Of a DNA stretch of 64,000 bases, positions 1 through 7,729 are shown piece after piece (the first letter of the stretch is position 1; each line of letters opens with the position of its first letter). This DNA is from Helicobacter canis (GTDB taxonomy: Bacteria > Campylobacterota > Campylobacteria > Campylobacterales > Helicobacteraceae). The position numbers were made by a program, and so were the translations under genes. Location: contig NZ_UGHV01000001.1 in NCBI RefSeq assembly GCF_900451095.1, forward strand, positions 558,001 through 622,000, in the 5' to 3' direction. Under the pieces are notes generated by a model. The model did not search any database, had not been told where the DNA came from, and saw nothing but the letters and a program-made list of their open reading frames with translations.

Positions 1-1387
1 GTGCTAAGGCGAGATTATGCGTGATACATAGCACGCTTAGATGTCGCTTGTCTGTGAGATTATTTGCGTGCATTGTAGCGATGAAATCTAGGATCATCGC
101 TTCAGTGTGGCTATCAAGACTTGAAGTGCTTTCATCAAGGATTAGCAGCTGTGGCTCTACAACAAGGGCGCGGGCGAGATTGATCCTAGCGGCTTGCCCG
201 CCAGAAAGCATAGCAGGATAGGTGTGCAAAAGTGCGCGGTCTAAATCTAGTGCGCTTAGTATGGGGAAGATCTTTTGCTCTTGCGCGGCTTTATCAGTAA
301 TGCCGCGGAGATGATGAAGCCCTTGGGTGAGACTCTGCCAAATAGTTTGATTAGGATTTAGCGCGCTTATGGGATCTTGGAAAAGTAGCTGAATATGGGA
401 GTAAAAATGTCGGCGAGACTTTAAGCTCTTGTGAGTCTGCCAATGCGCTGGGTAGGTGATCCGCCCGCTAGACTCTCTCTCTAGGCGTGCGATAAGCTTT
501 GCTAGCGTGCTTTTACCACTGCCGCTTCTACCCACAATGCCAAGCCTCTGTCCTGCATATATCTCAAGTGAGATAGAATCTAGCGCAGTGGTGGCAGAAG
601 CAGTGGTGATAGGATAGATTTTGCTGATATGTCGCAGGCGCAAAAGTCTCAAAGTGGATTCTAGTTTTTGCCTATCATATATCGGTGTATGTGTAAATGG
701 ATTATAAAAACCTCGTATATCATTGATGATCTTTCCAGCGTCTATATGATAGCTTCTATCAGCTATGCGCATAAGCCTAGTATCGTGCGTGATGAGCAAG
801 ATCCCTATCCCACGCTCCTTGCAAATGCGTTGCAATATCTGCATAATCTCTTGCGTGGCAATGGCGTCTAAATCGCTTGTAGGCTCATCGGCGATGAGAA
901 ATTGCGCATCTGCAAGCAGGGCGATAGCGATCATCACTCGTTGTAGCTCACCTCCACTCATCGCAAAAGCATAGCGATCTAGCACACTAGAATCCAGCCC
1001 TAGTGTATCTAGCAAGCTAGCGATTTGCTTAGGATCATAGGCTTTGCCCCACGCACGCACGCTTTCTGCGATGTGGCTTTGCATCGTGTGAAGTGGATCA
1101 AAGCAGGTGCGGGGATTTTGCAAAATGCTTGCGATGATGGGAGTCGCGCTAGCTTTATGCGCGGTAGCAAGCGGTGTGTCATCAAGCAAGATAGATCCGC
1201 TAGTTTGTGTGAGATTAGAGGGAAGCAAGCCTTGCAAGGCTAGGGCGCAGAGTGTTTTACCACTGCCACTTCTGCCTACAAGCGCGGTGATTTGCCCAGA
1301 TTCTAGCGATATGCTAATGTCTGTAAGCAGCGGCTTTGTGCCAAAAGATACAGAGATATGCGCGAGTGCTAGCTTAGATTTAGCCAT
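1..1387 (-). CDS. nikDE: Nickel/oligopeptide-type ABC transporter, fused two-domain ATPase (NikD-NikE like), 3' end outside window
   Basis: The minus strand is open from an ATG at 1387 to the window edge (462 codons seen). Two complete ABC ATPase domains lie in one chain. The first has Walker A GRSGSGKT (about residues 38-45), signature MSGGELQRV (about 140) and Walker B LIADEPTSDLD. The second has Walker A GRSGSGKST (about 287), signature LSGGQAARI (about 395) and Walker B LLILDESTSSLD. E. coli uses two separate proteins, NikD and NikE, so this is a fusion, as in other peptide/nickel ATPases of YejF type. The ATG overlaps the end of nikC by 8 bases, so the two are translationally coupled. 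It should power nickel uptake with the NikABC homologues upstream. The C-terminus is not visible. The nickel assignment comes from the neighbours; the ATPase itself could equally serve peptides. Confidence 0.88.
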   Translation of the reverse strand, partial: MAKSKLALAHISVSFGTKPLLTDISISLESGQITALVGRSGSGKTLCALALQGLLPSNLTQTSGSILLDDTPLATAHKASATPIIASILQNPRTCFDPLHTMQSHIAESVRAWGKAYDPKQIASLLDTLGLDSSVLDRYAFAMSGGELQRVMIAIALLADAQFLIADEPTSDLDAIATQEIMQILQRICKERGIGILLITHDTRLMRIADRSYHIDAGKIINDIRGFYNPFTHTPIYDRQKLESTLRLLRLRHISKIYPITTASATTALDSISLEIYAGQRLGIVGRSGSGKSTLAKLIARLERESSGRITYPAHWQTHKSLKSRRHFYSHIQLLFQDPISALNPNQTIWQSLTQGLHHLRGITDKAAQEQKIFPILSALDLDRALLHTYPAMLSGGQAARINLARALVVEPQLLILDESTSSLDSHTEAMILDFIATMHANNLTDKRHLSVLCITHNLALA

Positions 1388-2246
1388 AACGCACATCTTC
1401 TAAATGTGTAGTGAAAAACCGCTTCAAGCTCTCTCCCAGCAGAGAAAAAAGCGCGATAGTGATAAAAAGCGCGCCTCCGGGATATAGCAGCAAATGCGGT
1501 GCGCTATATAGAGAGTCTTTCATCTCGCTAAGCATAAGCCCCCATTCTGCGAGCGGTGGCTGCACGCCTAGCCCGATGAAAGATAGCCCAGCGATGTGAA
1601 GCATTATATGCCCTATATCCATAGTGGCAAGCACAAGTATATGGATACATAAATTTGGGAGAAAATTCTGCCTAAAGCTTTGCCAAAAGCTCTGTCCTTG
1701 CATATACGAGATAGCTACATACTCTTTAGATCGCAAAGAGAGCGTGAGCGAGCGAGATATACGCGCATAAAATGCCCAATGCGTGAGCGTTATAGCGATG
1801 ATCACATTCCATAGTCCAGAGCCAAGCACCCCCACAAAAAACAATGCCAAAATCATCGTAGGCATACTTAAAAACACATCACACACGCGCATAATCACCC
1901 TATCCCACACTCCTCCTAATGCTCCAGCTACCCCACCTACACAAATGCCGATCACTACCACAAGCACGATGATACAAAGGCTTGCCCCAAGCGAGATATA
2001 CGCGCCATAAACAAGCCTTGTGAAAATATCTCGCCCCAAGTGATCGCAGCCTAGTAAATGCTCTTTGCTCATAGGGGCTAGCTGCTTGGAGAGATCGATC
2101 ATATCGGGCTGATATGGGCTAAGAAGCGGAGTAAAAGCGCATATAAGTAGCAAAAGCGCGATACCACAAAGAGCGATTTTGCCTTGCAGTGGGAAGTGTT
2201 TGTGGATTTTAGGCGAAGATGTGTAAATAGCAGTGGGCTTTAGCAT
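1380..2246 (-). CDS. nikC: Nickel ABC transporter permease NikC
   Basis: This 288-residue inner membrane permease is close to the length of E. coli NikC (277). It shows the family landmarks: the N-terminal LLGCDHLGRDIFTRL block, the VGVLGSGLWNVIIAI segment, the cytoplasmic EAA-like loop, and the stretch LATMDIGHIMLHIAGLSFIG that is characteristic of NikC rather than general DppC. About six hydrophobic helices are present. It should pair with NikB to form the translocation pore. It lies 9 bp downstream of nikB, and its last codons overlap the ATPase start (ATGGCTAA arrangement). Confidence 0.9.
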   Translation of the reverse strand: MLKPTAIYTSSPKIHKHFPLQGKIALCGIALLLLICAFTPLLSPYQPDMIDLSKQLAPMSKEHLLGCDHLGRDIFTRLVYGAYISLGASLCIIVLVVVIGICVGGVAGALGGVWDRVIMRVCDVFLSMPTMILALFFVGVLGSGLWNVIIAITLTHWAFYARISRSLTLSLRSKEYVAISYMQGQSFWQSFRQNFLPNLCIHILVLATMDIGHIMLHIAGLSFIGLGVQPPLAEWGLMLSEMKDSLYSAPHLLLYPGGALFITIALFSLLGESLKRFFTTHLEDVRYG

Positions 2247-2255
2247 ATATATCCA

Positions 2256-3206
2256 TTACAGAGAAATTCTAGGATCAAGATAGGCACATAGCACATCAAC
2301 AAGCACATTTGCCAGCGTGAAAACCACGCATAGCACGATCACAAAGCATTGGATAATGGGATAGTCGTGATTGGCTATGCCTTGGATACAATATAGCCCA
2401 ATACCCGGTATCCCAAAGATACTCTCAATAATAAGCGCACCACCTAGCAGCTCGCCGATGTGTAGTCCCATTATCGCTAGTAGTGGGAGAATGGCATTTT
2501 TGAAAATATGCTTATAGGTGATGACTGCTCGCGGAAGCTGACGGATTTTGGCATAGAGGACAAAGCGAGAGTCCAGCACCTCAAGCATACTTGTGCGTAA
2601 AAGTCTTGTCGTAACACAAAGCGACATAAATACCAAGCTTATGCTAGGCAGCACAAAGCTTGATAGAGTAGAGTCCCACACCGCAGGCAGCCACCCTAGT
2701 GTAATGGCAAAGACCCACACCAGCAAAAATGCTAGCCAAAAGCTTGGCATACACGCCCCTATAAAACACACAATACTTATCACAATATCTGGGAATCTCT
2801 CTTTATATAATGCGCTAATACTCCCAAAAATGCTAGCAAAAATCCCTATAAGCACCACCCCTATACCAACGAGCGTTAAGGTTATGGGTAGGCGAGAGAA
2901 AAAGACCGCACTCACAGGCTCTCCACTCATAAACGAAGTCCCAAAATCTAGCGTGATAGCTTTGTATAGCCACGCGATGTATTGGGATATAAGCGGGGTA
3001 TCAAGCCCAAATTCTGCTTCTAAAAATGCGATGTTTTCTTGCGTGGTAGGGAGATTGGATAGAGTGAGATACTGCGCGATAGGATCGCCCACGCTTAAAC
3101 GCAGTAGCATAAAAATCCCAAATGACGCCACAAGCAAAATAGGGATAAGATATAGCACGCGCTGAAGTGTTTGGCGTGCTATATGCCAGAATCTAGTTTT
3201 GTGCAT
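2256..3206 (-). CDS. nikB: Nickel ABC transporter permease NikB
   Basis: A 316-residue permease when started at the ATG at 3206, which forms a TAATG overlap with the nikA stop. An in-frame upstream start at 3218 would add four residues and is less likely. The N-terminal LIPILLVASFGIFMLLRLSVGDP, the WLYKAITLDFGTSF block, the MPSFWLAFLLVWVFAITLGWLP block and the C-terminal NHDYPIIQCF motif and DPRISL ending all follow E. coli NikB closely. Six transmembrane helices are expected. It is the partner of NikC in the nickel importer, which would feed hydrogenase, and urease if present. Confidence 0.9.
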   Translation of the reverse strand: MHKTRFWHIARQTLQRVLYLIPILLVASFGIFMLLRLSVGDPIAQYLTLSNLPTTQENIAFLEAEFGLDTPLISQYIAWLYKAITLDFGTSFMSGEPVSAVFFSRLPITLTLVGIGVVLIGIFASIFGSISALYKERFPDIVISIVCFIGACMPSFWLAFLLVWVFAITLGWLPAVWDSTLSSFVLPSISLVFMSLCVTTRLLRTSMLEVLDSRFVLYAKIRQLPRAVITYKHIFKNAILPLLAIMGLHIGELLGGALIIESIFGIPGIGLYCIQGIANHDYPIIQCFVIVLCVVFTLANVLVDVLCAYLDPRISL

Positions 3207-4798
3207 TATTGATACCACTCAGCTATAGGAAGCTCGACTACAAGTGCGCCCATTTCTACGCCTTTAATCTCACTGCGCACAATGGCGGCATTGCGCTGGT
3301 GGGCTATGGGGAAGAGTATATAGGCATCAAAGAGTAGCGATAGGGCAGTATTGAGATGATCTTGTAGCTCTTTGGTCGTGCTAGTGTGGATAGCTTGTGT
3401 CGTGTGCTTGTGGAAGTCTTGCGCGTGCGTGGATTCTAGGGCTTGCAGGAGCTTATACTCGATATGCCCTTCTTTTTGCATTGAGTAGAGATGACTAAGT
3501 GGCTCATAAGGCGCACCCCAAGTTTGCGTGAAAGCAAGCTCGAAAGTGTTGTTGATAAGATGCTTTTTATACGCGCTAGGCTCTATGCCTTTTATGCGTA
3601 GGGGTATGCCACAGGCTTTGGCTTGGGATTGGATAATTTGTGCGAGCATTTTTTGCTGGGGGTTGTTGCTTGGGTAGATTAGCTCTATGGGGTCTTTGGG
3701 GGTGTGTGCCATATCGCATTGATGTGGCGGGAGCTTGGGGAATCGCACAGATTGTAGCAATGCTGTGTTTGGCGCATATATACTTGTAGCTTGCATAGCA
3801 AGATCGCCAAAGACGCTTGGGATAAGTGCGCTTGTATCTAGGGCTTGCACTAGGGCTTTTCGAGCAAAAGTGGATTCTAGGGCTTTGGTGCGTGGATTTA
3901 TGGCTAGGAGTATGGTGGAGAGCGGTGCGCTTGTGTAGGTGCGTAGGCGTGGATTTTTCCGCGCGGTGTTAAACATATCAAGCGAGACTAGCTCTAGCCC
4001 ATAGATCGCATCAATTTGTCTAGCTTGCAAGGCGGCTAATCTCGCACTTGGCTCAAAGATGATTTTAGCGATGATGGTGTCAAAATAGGGTGTTTTAGGT
4101 GCTTGGGATTGTGAGCTACTAAAATCTTTATAGTAAGGGTTTTTGCGGAAAGTTATTGTGCTTGCACTGCTACTCTCTAGCATATACGCGCCGGTGCCTA
4201 TGGGGGTGGGGTTGTAGGTGGTTAGATTAAGATCGCTAGGGAAAGCACTTTTTGCCAAAAAGCGAAATGGTCGGACAAAGGCTAGCTCATCTAGTGTGAG
4301 TGTGTAGGGGTATTTCAGTGTAAGCACGATCGTGTAGGGATCAAGCTTTTTTATAGAATCTAGCGCGTGGATTAGCCCTACCCAGCTGTGGCGTTCTCTG
4401 TGCTGCAAAATAGAGGTGAAATTAAGCAAAACAACATCGGCATCAAAGATCTCGCCATTAGAGAAGCGCACGCCCTTGCGCAGGTGGAAAGTATAGCTTC
4501 TGCCATCAGGGCTAATGTCCCACGAGGTCGCAAGACTAGGGATAATATTGCCGGATTTATCAAGCTTGGTTAAGCCCTCATAGACGAGATTTTGCGCAAA
4601 CATTGCGTTTGTGCCATAGCCGTGAGGATTGAGCGCACCAACAGGCGCGGATATGGCTATGGATAGGGTGTGATTCTCTGTGGCATTAGCAAGTTTTGCA
4701 CTAGATGATCCCACAAATAGCACTATCCCTAGGAGAAAAACTCGCCAAATATCCACGCGAGATCGCGTGGTAGAATCTTTGAGAAATGATGTCTGCAC
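3206..4798 (-). CDS. nikA: Nickel ABC transporter periplasmic binding protein NikA
   Basis: A 530-residue SBP family 5 protein. It has an N-terminal hydrophobic signal (about residues 18-40), with probable cleavage after the ANA near residue 40. The mature start matches NikA: GALNPHGYGTNAMFAQNLVYEGL, then SPDGRSYTFHLRKGVRFSNGE, then RPFRFLAKSAFP, and TWGAPYEP near residue 405, which corresponds to the E. coli NikA segment TWGAPYDP. It binds nickel, probably as a chelate, in the periplasm and delivers it to NikBC. It is first in the operon. A minus-strand TATAAT lies about 27 bp upstream in a very AT-rich leader. An alternative would be a general oligopeptide binding protein, but the whole operon resembles nik. 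Confidence 0.9.
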   Translation of the reverse strand: MQTSFLKDSTTRSRVDIWRVFLLGIVLFVGSSSAKLANATENHTLSIAISAPVGALNPHGYGTNAMFAQNLVYEGLTKLDKSGNIIPSLATSWDISPDGRSYTFHLRKGVRFSNGEIFDADVVLLNFTSILQHRERHSWVGLIHALDSIKKLDPYTIVLTLKYPYTLTLDELAFVRPFRFLAKSAFPSDLNLTTYNPTPIGTGAYMLESSSASTITFRKNPYYKDFSSSQSQAPKTPYFDTIIAKIIFEPSARLAALQARQIDAIYGLELVSLDMFNTARKNPRLRTYTSAPLSTILLAINPRTKALESTFARKALVQALDTSALIPSVFGDLAMQATSIYAPNTALLQSVRFPKLPPHQCDMAHTPKDPIELIYPSNNPQQKMLAQIIQSQAKACGIPLRIKGIEPSAYKKHLINNTFELAFTQTWGAPYEPLSHLYSMQKEGHIEYKLLQALESTHAQDFHKHTTQAIHTSTTKELQDHLNTALSLLFDAYILFPIAHQRNAAIVRSEIKGVEMGALVVELPIAEWYQ

Positions 4799-4819
4799 GA
4801 TGAGCCTTGTGAAAAGATT

Positions 4820-4860
4820 GGCGTATTATATTATTATTTTTATATTTGTGTAATACTAGA
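4820..4860 (-). promoter_or_regulatory. nikA promoter, candidate metal-responsive operator
   Basis: On the minus strand a TATAAT -10 lies at 4830-4825, about 27 bp before the nikA ATG. It is embedded in a run of A and T (4824-4855) containing TATTATT (4829-4835) and TGTAATA-like blocks. H. pylori NikR binds paired TATTATT / AATAATA half-sites, so NikR repression is plausible. The second half-site and the spacing do not match exactly, so the operator part is inference; the -10 is directly visible. Confidence 0.45.
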
Positions 4861-4969
4861 TTCTAGGGTATCAAAGATCGTGATATAAATAGATAGGCTA
4901 ATGTGGTGAGCGGTGGAATAGATGCGAAGATAAGATGACTTTGCTAAGACTTTAAGCAGAGGTAAGAAG

Positions 4970-5045
4970 TGGTGGACGCGCAGAGGATCGAACTCTGGAC
5001 CCACTGATTAAGAGTCAGTTGCTCTACCAGCTGAGCTACGCGTCC
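4970..5045 (-). tRNA. tRNA-Lys(CTT), CCA encoded
   Basis: On the minus strand a 76-nt cloverleaf runs from 5045 to 4970. The acceptor GGACGCG pairs with CGCGTCC. The D arm contains TAGCTCAGCTGGTAGAGC. The anticodon loop CTCTTAA carries CTT, reading the AAG lysine codon, with an ACTGA/TCAGT stem. The T arm GTTCGATCC is standard and CCA is encoded. A TATAAT promoter element sits 12 bp upstream (5062-5057). It stands alone between nikA and the membrane protein gene. Confidence 0.95.
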
Positions 5046-5056
5046 GCCAAGGCGCG

Positions 5057-5062
5057 ATTATA
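5057..5062 (-). promoter_or_regulatory. -10 element for tRNA-Lys
   Basis: A perfect minus-strand TATAAT ends 12 bp upstream of the mature tRNA 5' end at 5045. This is the expected spacing for a short 5' leader. Confidence 0.6.
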
Positions 5063-5116
5063 GCAGAAAATCTCATAAAATCACACCAAAAGCCCTTTAC
5101 CCCCATTTTACTTGCT

Positions 5117-6777
5117 CTAGGGAATGCGGAAGATATAGCTCTGGGCTGGGAGGCGGTAGGGATTGCCATAATTGCTTAAAGGGTGAGAAATGCCCAGATC
5201 TTGCAGAAGCTTTGCCCCTATGCTCATAAGCGTGTATTGTGGGAAATAGGGGTGATTGCTTGTTTTGAATAGTAGCTCGTGGCTAGATTCTAGCTCTGTA
5301 ATCCTAGAATCCGCAATATCCATATCGCTAAGAGCGGTGATAATGAGCAAGTCGCTAGAATCTGGGGTGCTAACTTCTTGGGAGTTAAAAAAGCTTAGAG
5401 ATGAGTGTGGATCTATGCTAAAGGAAGTGCCATTAGGCTCTTTGCTGGCTATGTCAAACTCTCTTACGCCAAAGATTGTGGGCAGGATAGAAAATATCGC
5501 AGGATAACTCCACGCATTATAGTAGCGATCCACTCCACGCCCAAAGCCTTCAAAGTAGATGGTCGTGTGTGGGTGGCTCTTAAGATAGCTGGCAAGATAG
5601 CGCATTGTGTCATTTATATTTTTGTTTTGCGTTTTGTAGAAAGTGAGATAGTGGATACCTTGTGGGATTGATGAGGTAAGCAAGATAGCCAGCACTACTG
5701 CAGTAATTACCCTAAATCCCCACCTCTTAATGCACGCATAATGCCCTAGCAAAAAGAGCAGATATAAGCTTGCTAGGATATTTGCCGGGGTGAAATAATG
5801 AAAGCTCCCCATACCAAGCGCGATAAATGCGAGCATATAGGCAAAACCACTAAGCCCCACACTATCCCAAAACACATCGATAGCATCGCCCTTAGCCACG
5901 CGATATAGGCGGAAGCCGAGTGCCACAGGCAGTGCTATGCTAAGCAAAGGTGCGCTTAAGAAAAGCACGGCAAAAAGCCGCACAGATGAGTAAATCTCCA
6001 TAGCCGAGTAGTCTCCACTGCTACCGCGCGTGAAGTAGGCATACGCCCCTAGAAACACCACGCCAGAGAGTGCTAGGGCTATATCAAGCAGAAAAATACG
6101 CCTAGTAAGTGTAAGGGATTTGGTGCGTATAAAACTTTCAAGCAGTGATAGGGCGATATGCGCTAGCCCAAAGCCAGAGATAATGACAAAGGCGACTTCT
6201 TTGAGATAGATTGCGGCATTGCCAAAGAGCAGGGCTAGCAGGGCAAGTAGCCACGACTTGGGCTTGCTTTGGGAGTGTAGTGCGTAGAAGTAGCAGAGCA
6301 AAAAGGCAAGGATAAAAAGCGTGAGTGTCGTCTCTGGGAAGACGATTTCTACCATAAGCTTGGCATAGCCCACACTTAGCACCACGCAAACAAACATCAC
6401 CAAAATCGCCCAGTGATTGGCTCGGCTTTGTCGCCCTAAGGCTAGGTAGCATACCCCAAATGCCACAAGCACGCAGGCATTGCCTAGCATAAAGGCATAG
6501 GGGCTTAGAGAAAATTGCGCGATTAAGGCGAGATTCCACCCAGCTAAGGGGAAAAATCTCTTCATCTCTAGCCCTGCTAGCCCGTGCCACGCGCTTTTAG
6601 ATTCTAGGAGTTGCGTGAAAAACACAAACCCATCGCTATTAAGCATAGGGATCGCAGAATCCATAACAATAAATCCCGCATACGCAAGGATAAAGCCAAA
6701 AAATAGCCCATAAAATACAGCAGAGGCTATGCTACTTTTACTTCGCCCCCCCCTATCGCATTTAGTTGTGTTGCCAT
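5117..6777 (-). CDS. Polytopic membrane protein of unknown function, phase-variable, out of frame in this assembly
   Basis: The long frame begins only at an internal ATG at 6664 that lacks a ribosome site. The real start is probably the ATG at 6777, which has AAGGA just upstream. The two are separated by a tract of eight G (6746-6753) that shifts the frame, so translation from 6777 stops after 16 codons. With nine G the frames join to give 553 residues and add an N-terminal transmembrane helix. The protein has about ten hydrophobic helices and a C-terminal soluble part of about 150 residues with IYFEGFGRGVDRYYN. This layout resembles glycosyltransferase-C-like or flippase-associated membrane proteins, but no family motif is clear and I do not assign a function. 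It is the last gene of the carB operon. Confidence 0.75.
6746..6753 (-). repeat. Poly-G(8) contingency tract
   Basis: Eight G on the coding strand, eight codons after the ATG at 6777. Distance arithmetic (113 nt between the ATG at 6777 and the in-frame ATG at 6664, remainder 2) shows the tract is one G short, so the gene reads OFF; G9 or G6 would be ON. Confidence 0.8.
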
Positions 6778-6820
6778 ACTTGTCCTTTGTGGTGAGATTG
6801 AGATTTATCGCTAGTGTGGG

Positions 6821-7729
6821 TCATCTAGCGCGAAGCTTGCGCGTGCGTGATAGGCGGTAGATCGCACTTGGCTTATCCTCATACAGCCCCCTAGAATCCA
6901 CGATCACCACATCGGCTACTTGCAGAGCAAACTCTAGGGAAAATGGCTCTTTGGTGCGATTGGCAGAAGTGGAGTAAAGCCCCCCAAAATAGCGCAAAAA
7001 CTCCCTATGTAAAGGCTCTTTGACAATGCGGAAGGATTTTTTACTAGGCAGGATAACGCTTGTCTTGCTCGCGCGGCGGACAAAATGGCGGTGAGATATA
7101 GGGACTCGCAGCTCTTGTGTGGCGCACTGCAAGCTAGCAAATGTCTTTAGCACGGCTTGGCTACTTGGGCGGAGCTTGGCGCGATTGAGCAGCGTGGGGG
7201 AGGAGCAGAGGAAGCCGGCGGTGGTGTCAGTCTGGGCTAGGAAGATCGGCGGTTGTTTGGAAAGTTTGGCTTTGTGTGTTTTGGCGTTTTTCTCTGTCAT
7301 TGCGAGCCGCTGCGTAGCAGTGGCGTGGCAATCTATAGTTTTTGCGGCAGCAAAAATGGAAGTATCACTAGAATCCACTTTTTCTAAAGAAGCTATGCTT
7401 TGTATTTTTTGTGCGTTTTTATCAAAAGTGGATTCTAGGGTGAGTGTTTTTGTTTGTATGGATTGCCACGCCGACAAGTCGGCTCGCAATGACGATGAAA
7501 AAGCTTCATCGCTAGAATCCACTTTTTTATTTTCGGCAGATTTTTCAAAAGTGGATTCTAGGATTTGCTTATGTTTTCCATTTTTAGATAGCACCACAAA
7601 GCTAGCACCCTTTGGGCGGAACGCTAGCAGAGCGTATCGCTCACACAATAGCGCGACATACTCTGCCAAAGGCTCTTTAGGCTTCTTATTGAAAGAAGTC
7701 TTGCAATGCTTGCGGGATATTGATGTCAT
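6821..7729 (-). CDS. YrdC/Sua5-like domain protein with repeat-coded insert
   Basis: A 302-residue frame. The C-terminal half (from about residue 150) starts [13 protein letters not shown] and has [14 protein letters not shown], the basic [11 protein letters not shown] block and [10 protein letters not shown], similar to the SAN motif of the Sua5/YciO/YrdC family (threonylcarbamoyl-AMP synthesis for tRNA t6A). The N-terminal 55 residues ([16 protein letters not shown]) look like ordinary protein. Between them, residues 55-145 are coded by repeats A and B (LESTF, KVDSS, DCHATA). The annotated ATG at 7729 overlaps the end of carB by 44 bp and has no clear ribosome site; a TTG near 7671 is an alternative. 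Whether it is an active YrdC or a Helicobacter-specific small relative is uncertain. Confidence 0.65.
   Translation of the reverse strand: MTSISRKHCKTSFNKKPKEPLAEYVALLCERYALLAFRPKGASFVVLSKNGKHKQILESTFEKSAENKKVDSSDEAFSSSLRADLSAWQSIQTKTLTLESTFDKNAQKIQSIASLEKVDSSDTSIFAAAKTIDCHATATQRLAMTEKNAKTHKAKLSKQPPIFLAQTDTTAGFLCSSPTLLNRAKLRPSSQAVLKTFASLQCATQELRVPISHRHFVRRASKTSVILPSKKSFRIVKEPLHREFLRYFGGLYSTSANRTKEPFSLEFALQVADVVIVDSRGLYEDKPSAIYRLSRTRKLRAR
7295..7562. repeat. Composite B-A-B-A repeat insert within the YrdC-like gene
   Basis: B elements lie at 7295-7335 and 7459-7493 (opposite orientations). Two A inverted pairs follow: 7368-7440 and 7512-7562, each bounded by CTAGAATCCACTTTT and AAAAGTGGATTCTAG. 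The whole 268 bp is open in the gene's frame. Confidence 0.85.

Noticed and set aside
5117..6664. Start of the membrane protein at ATG 6664
   Set aside because: No ribosome site there, while ATG 6777 has AAGGA and adds a membrane helix once the G tract is corrected.
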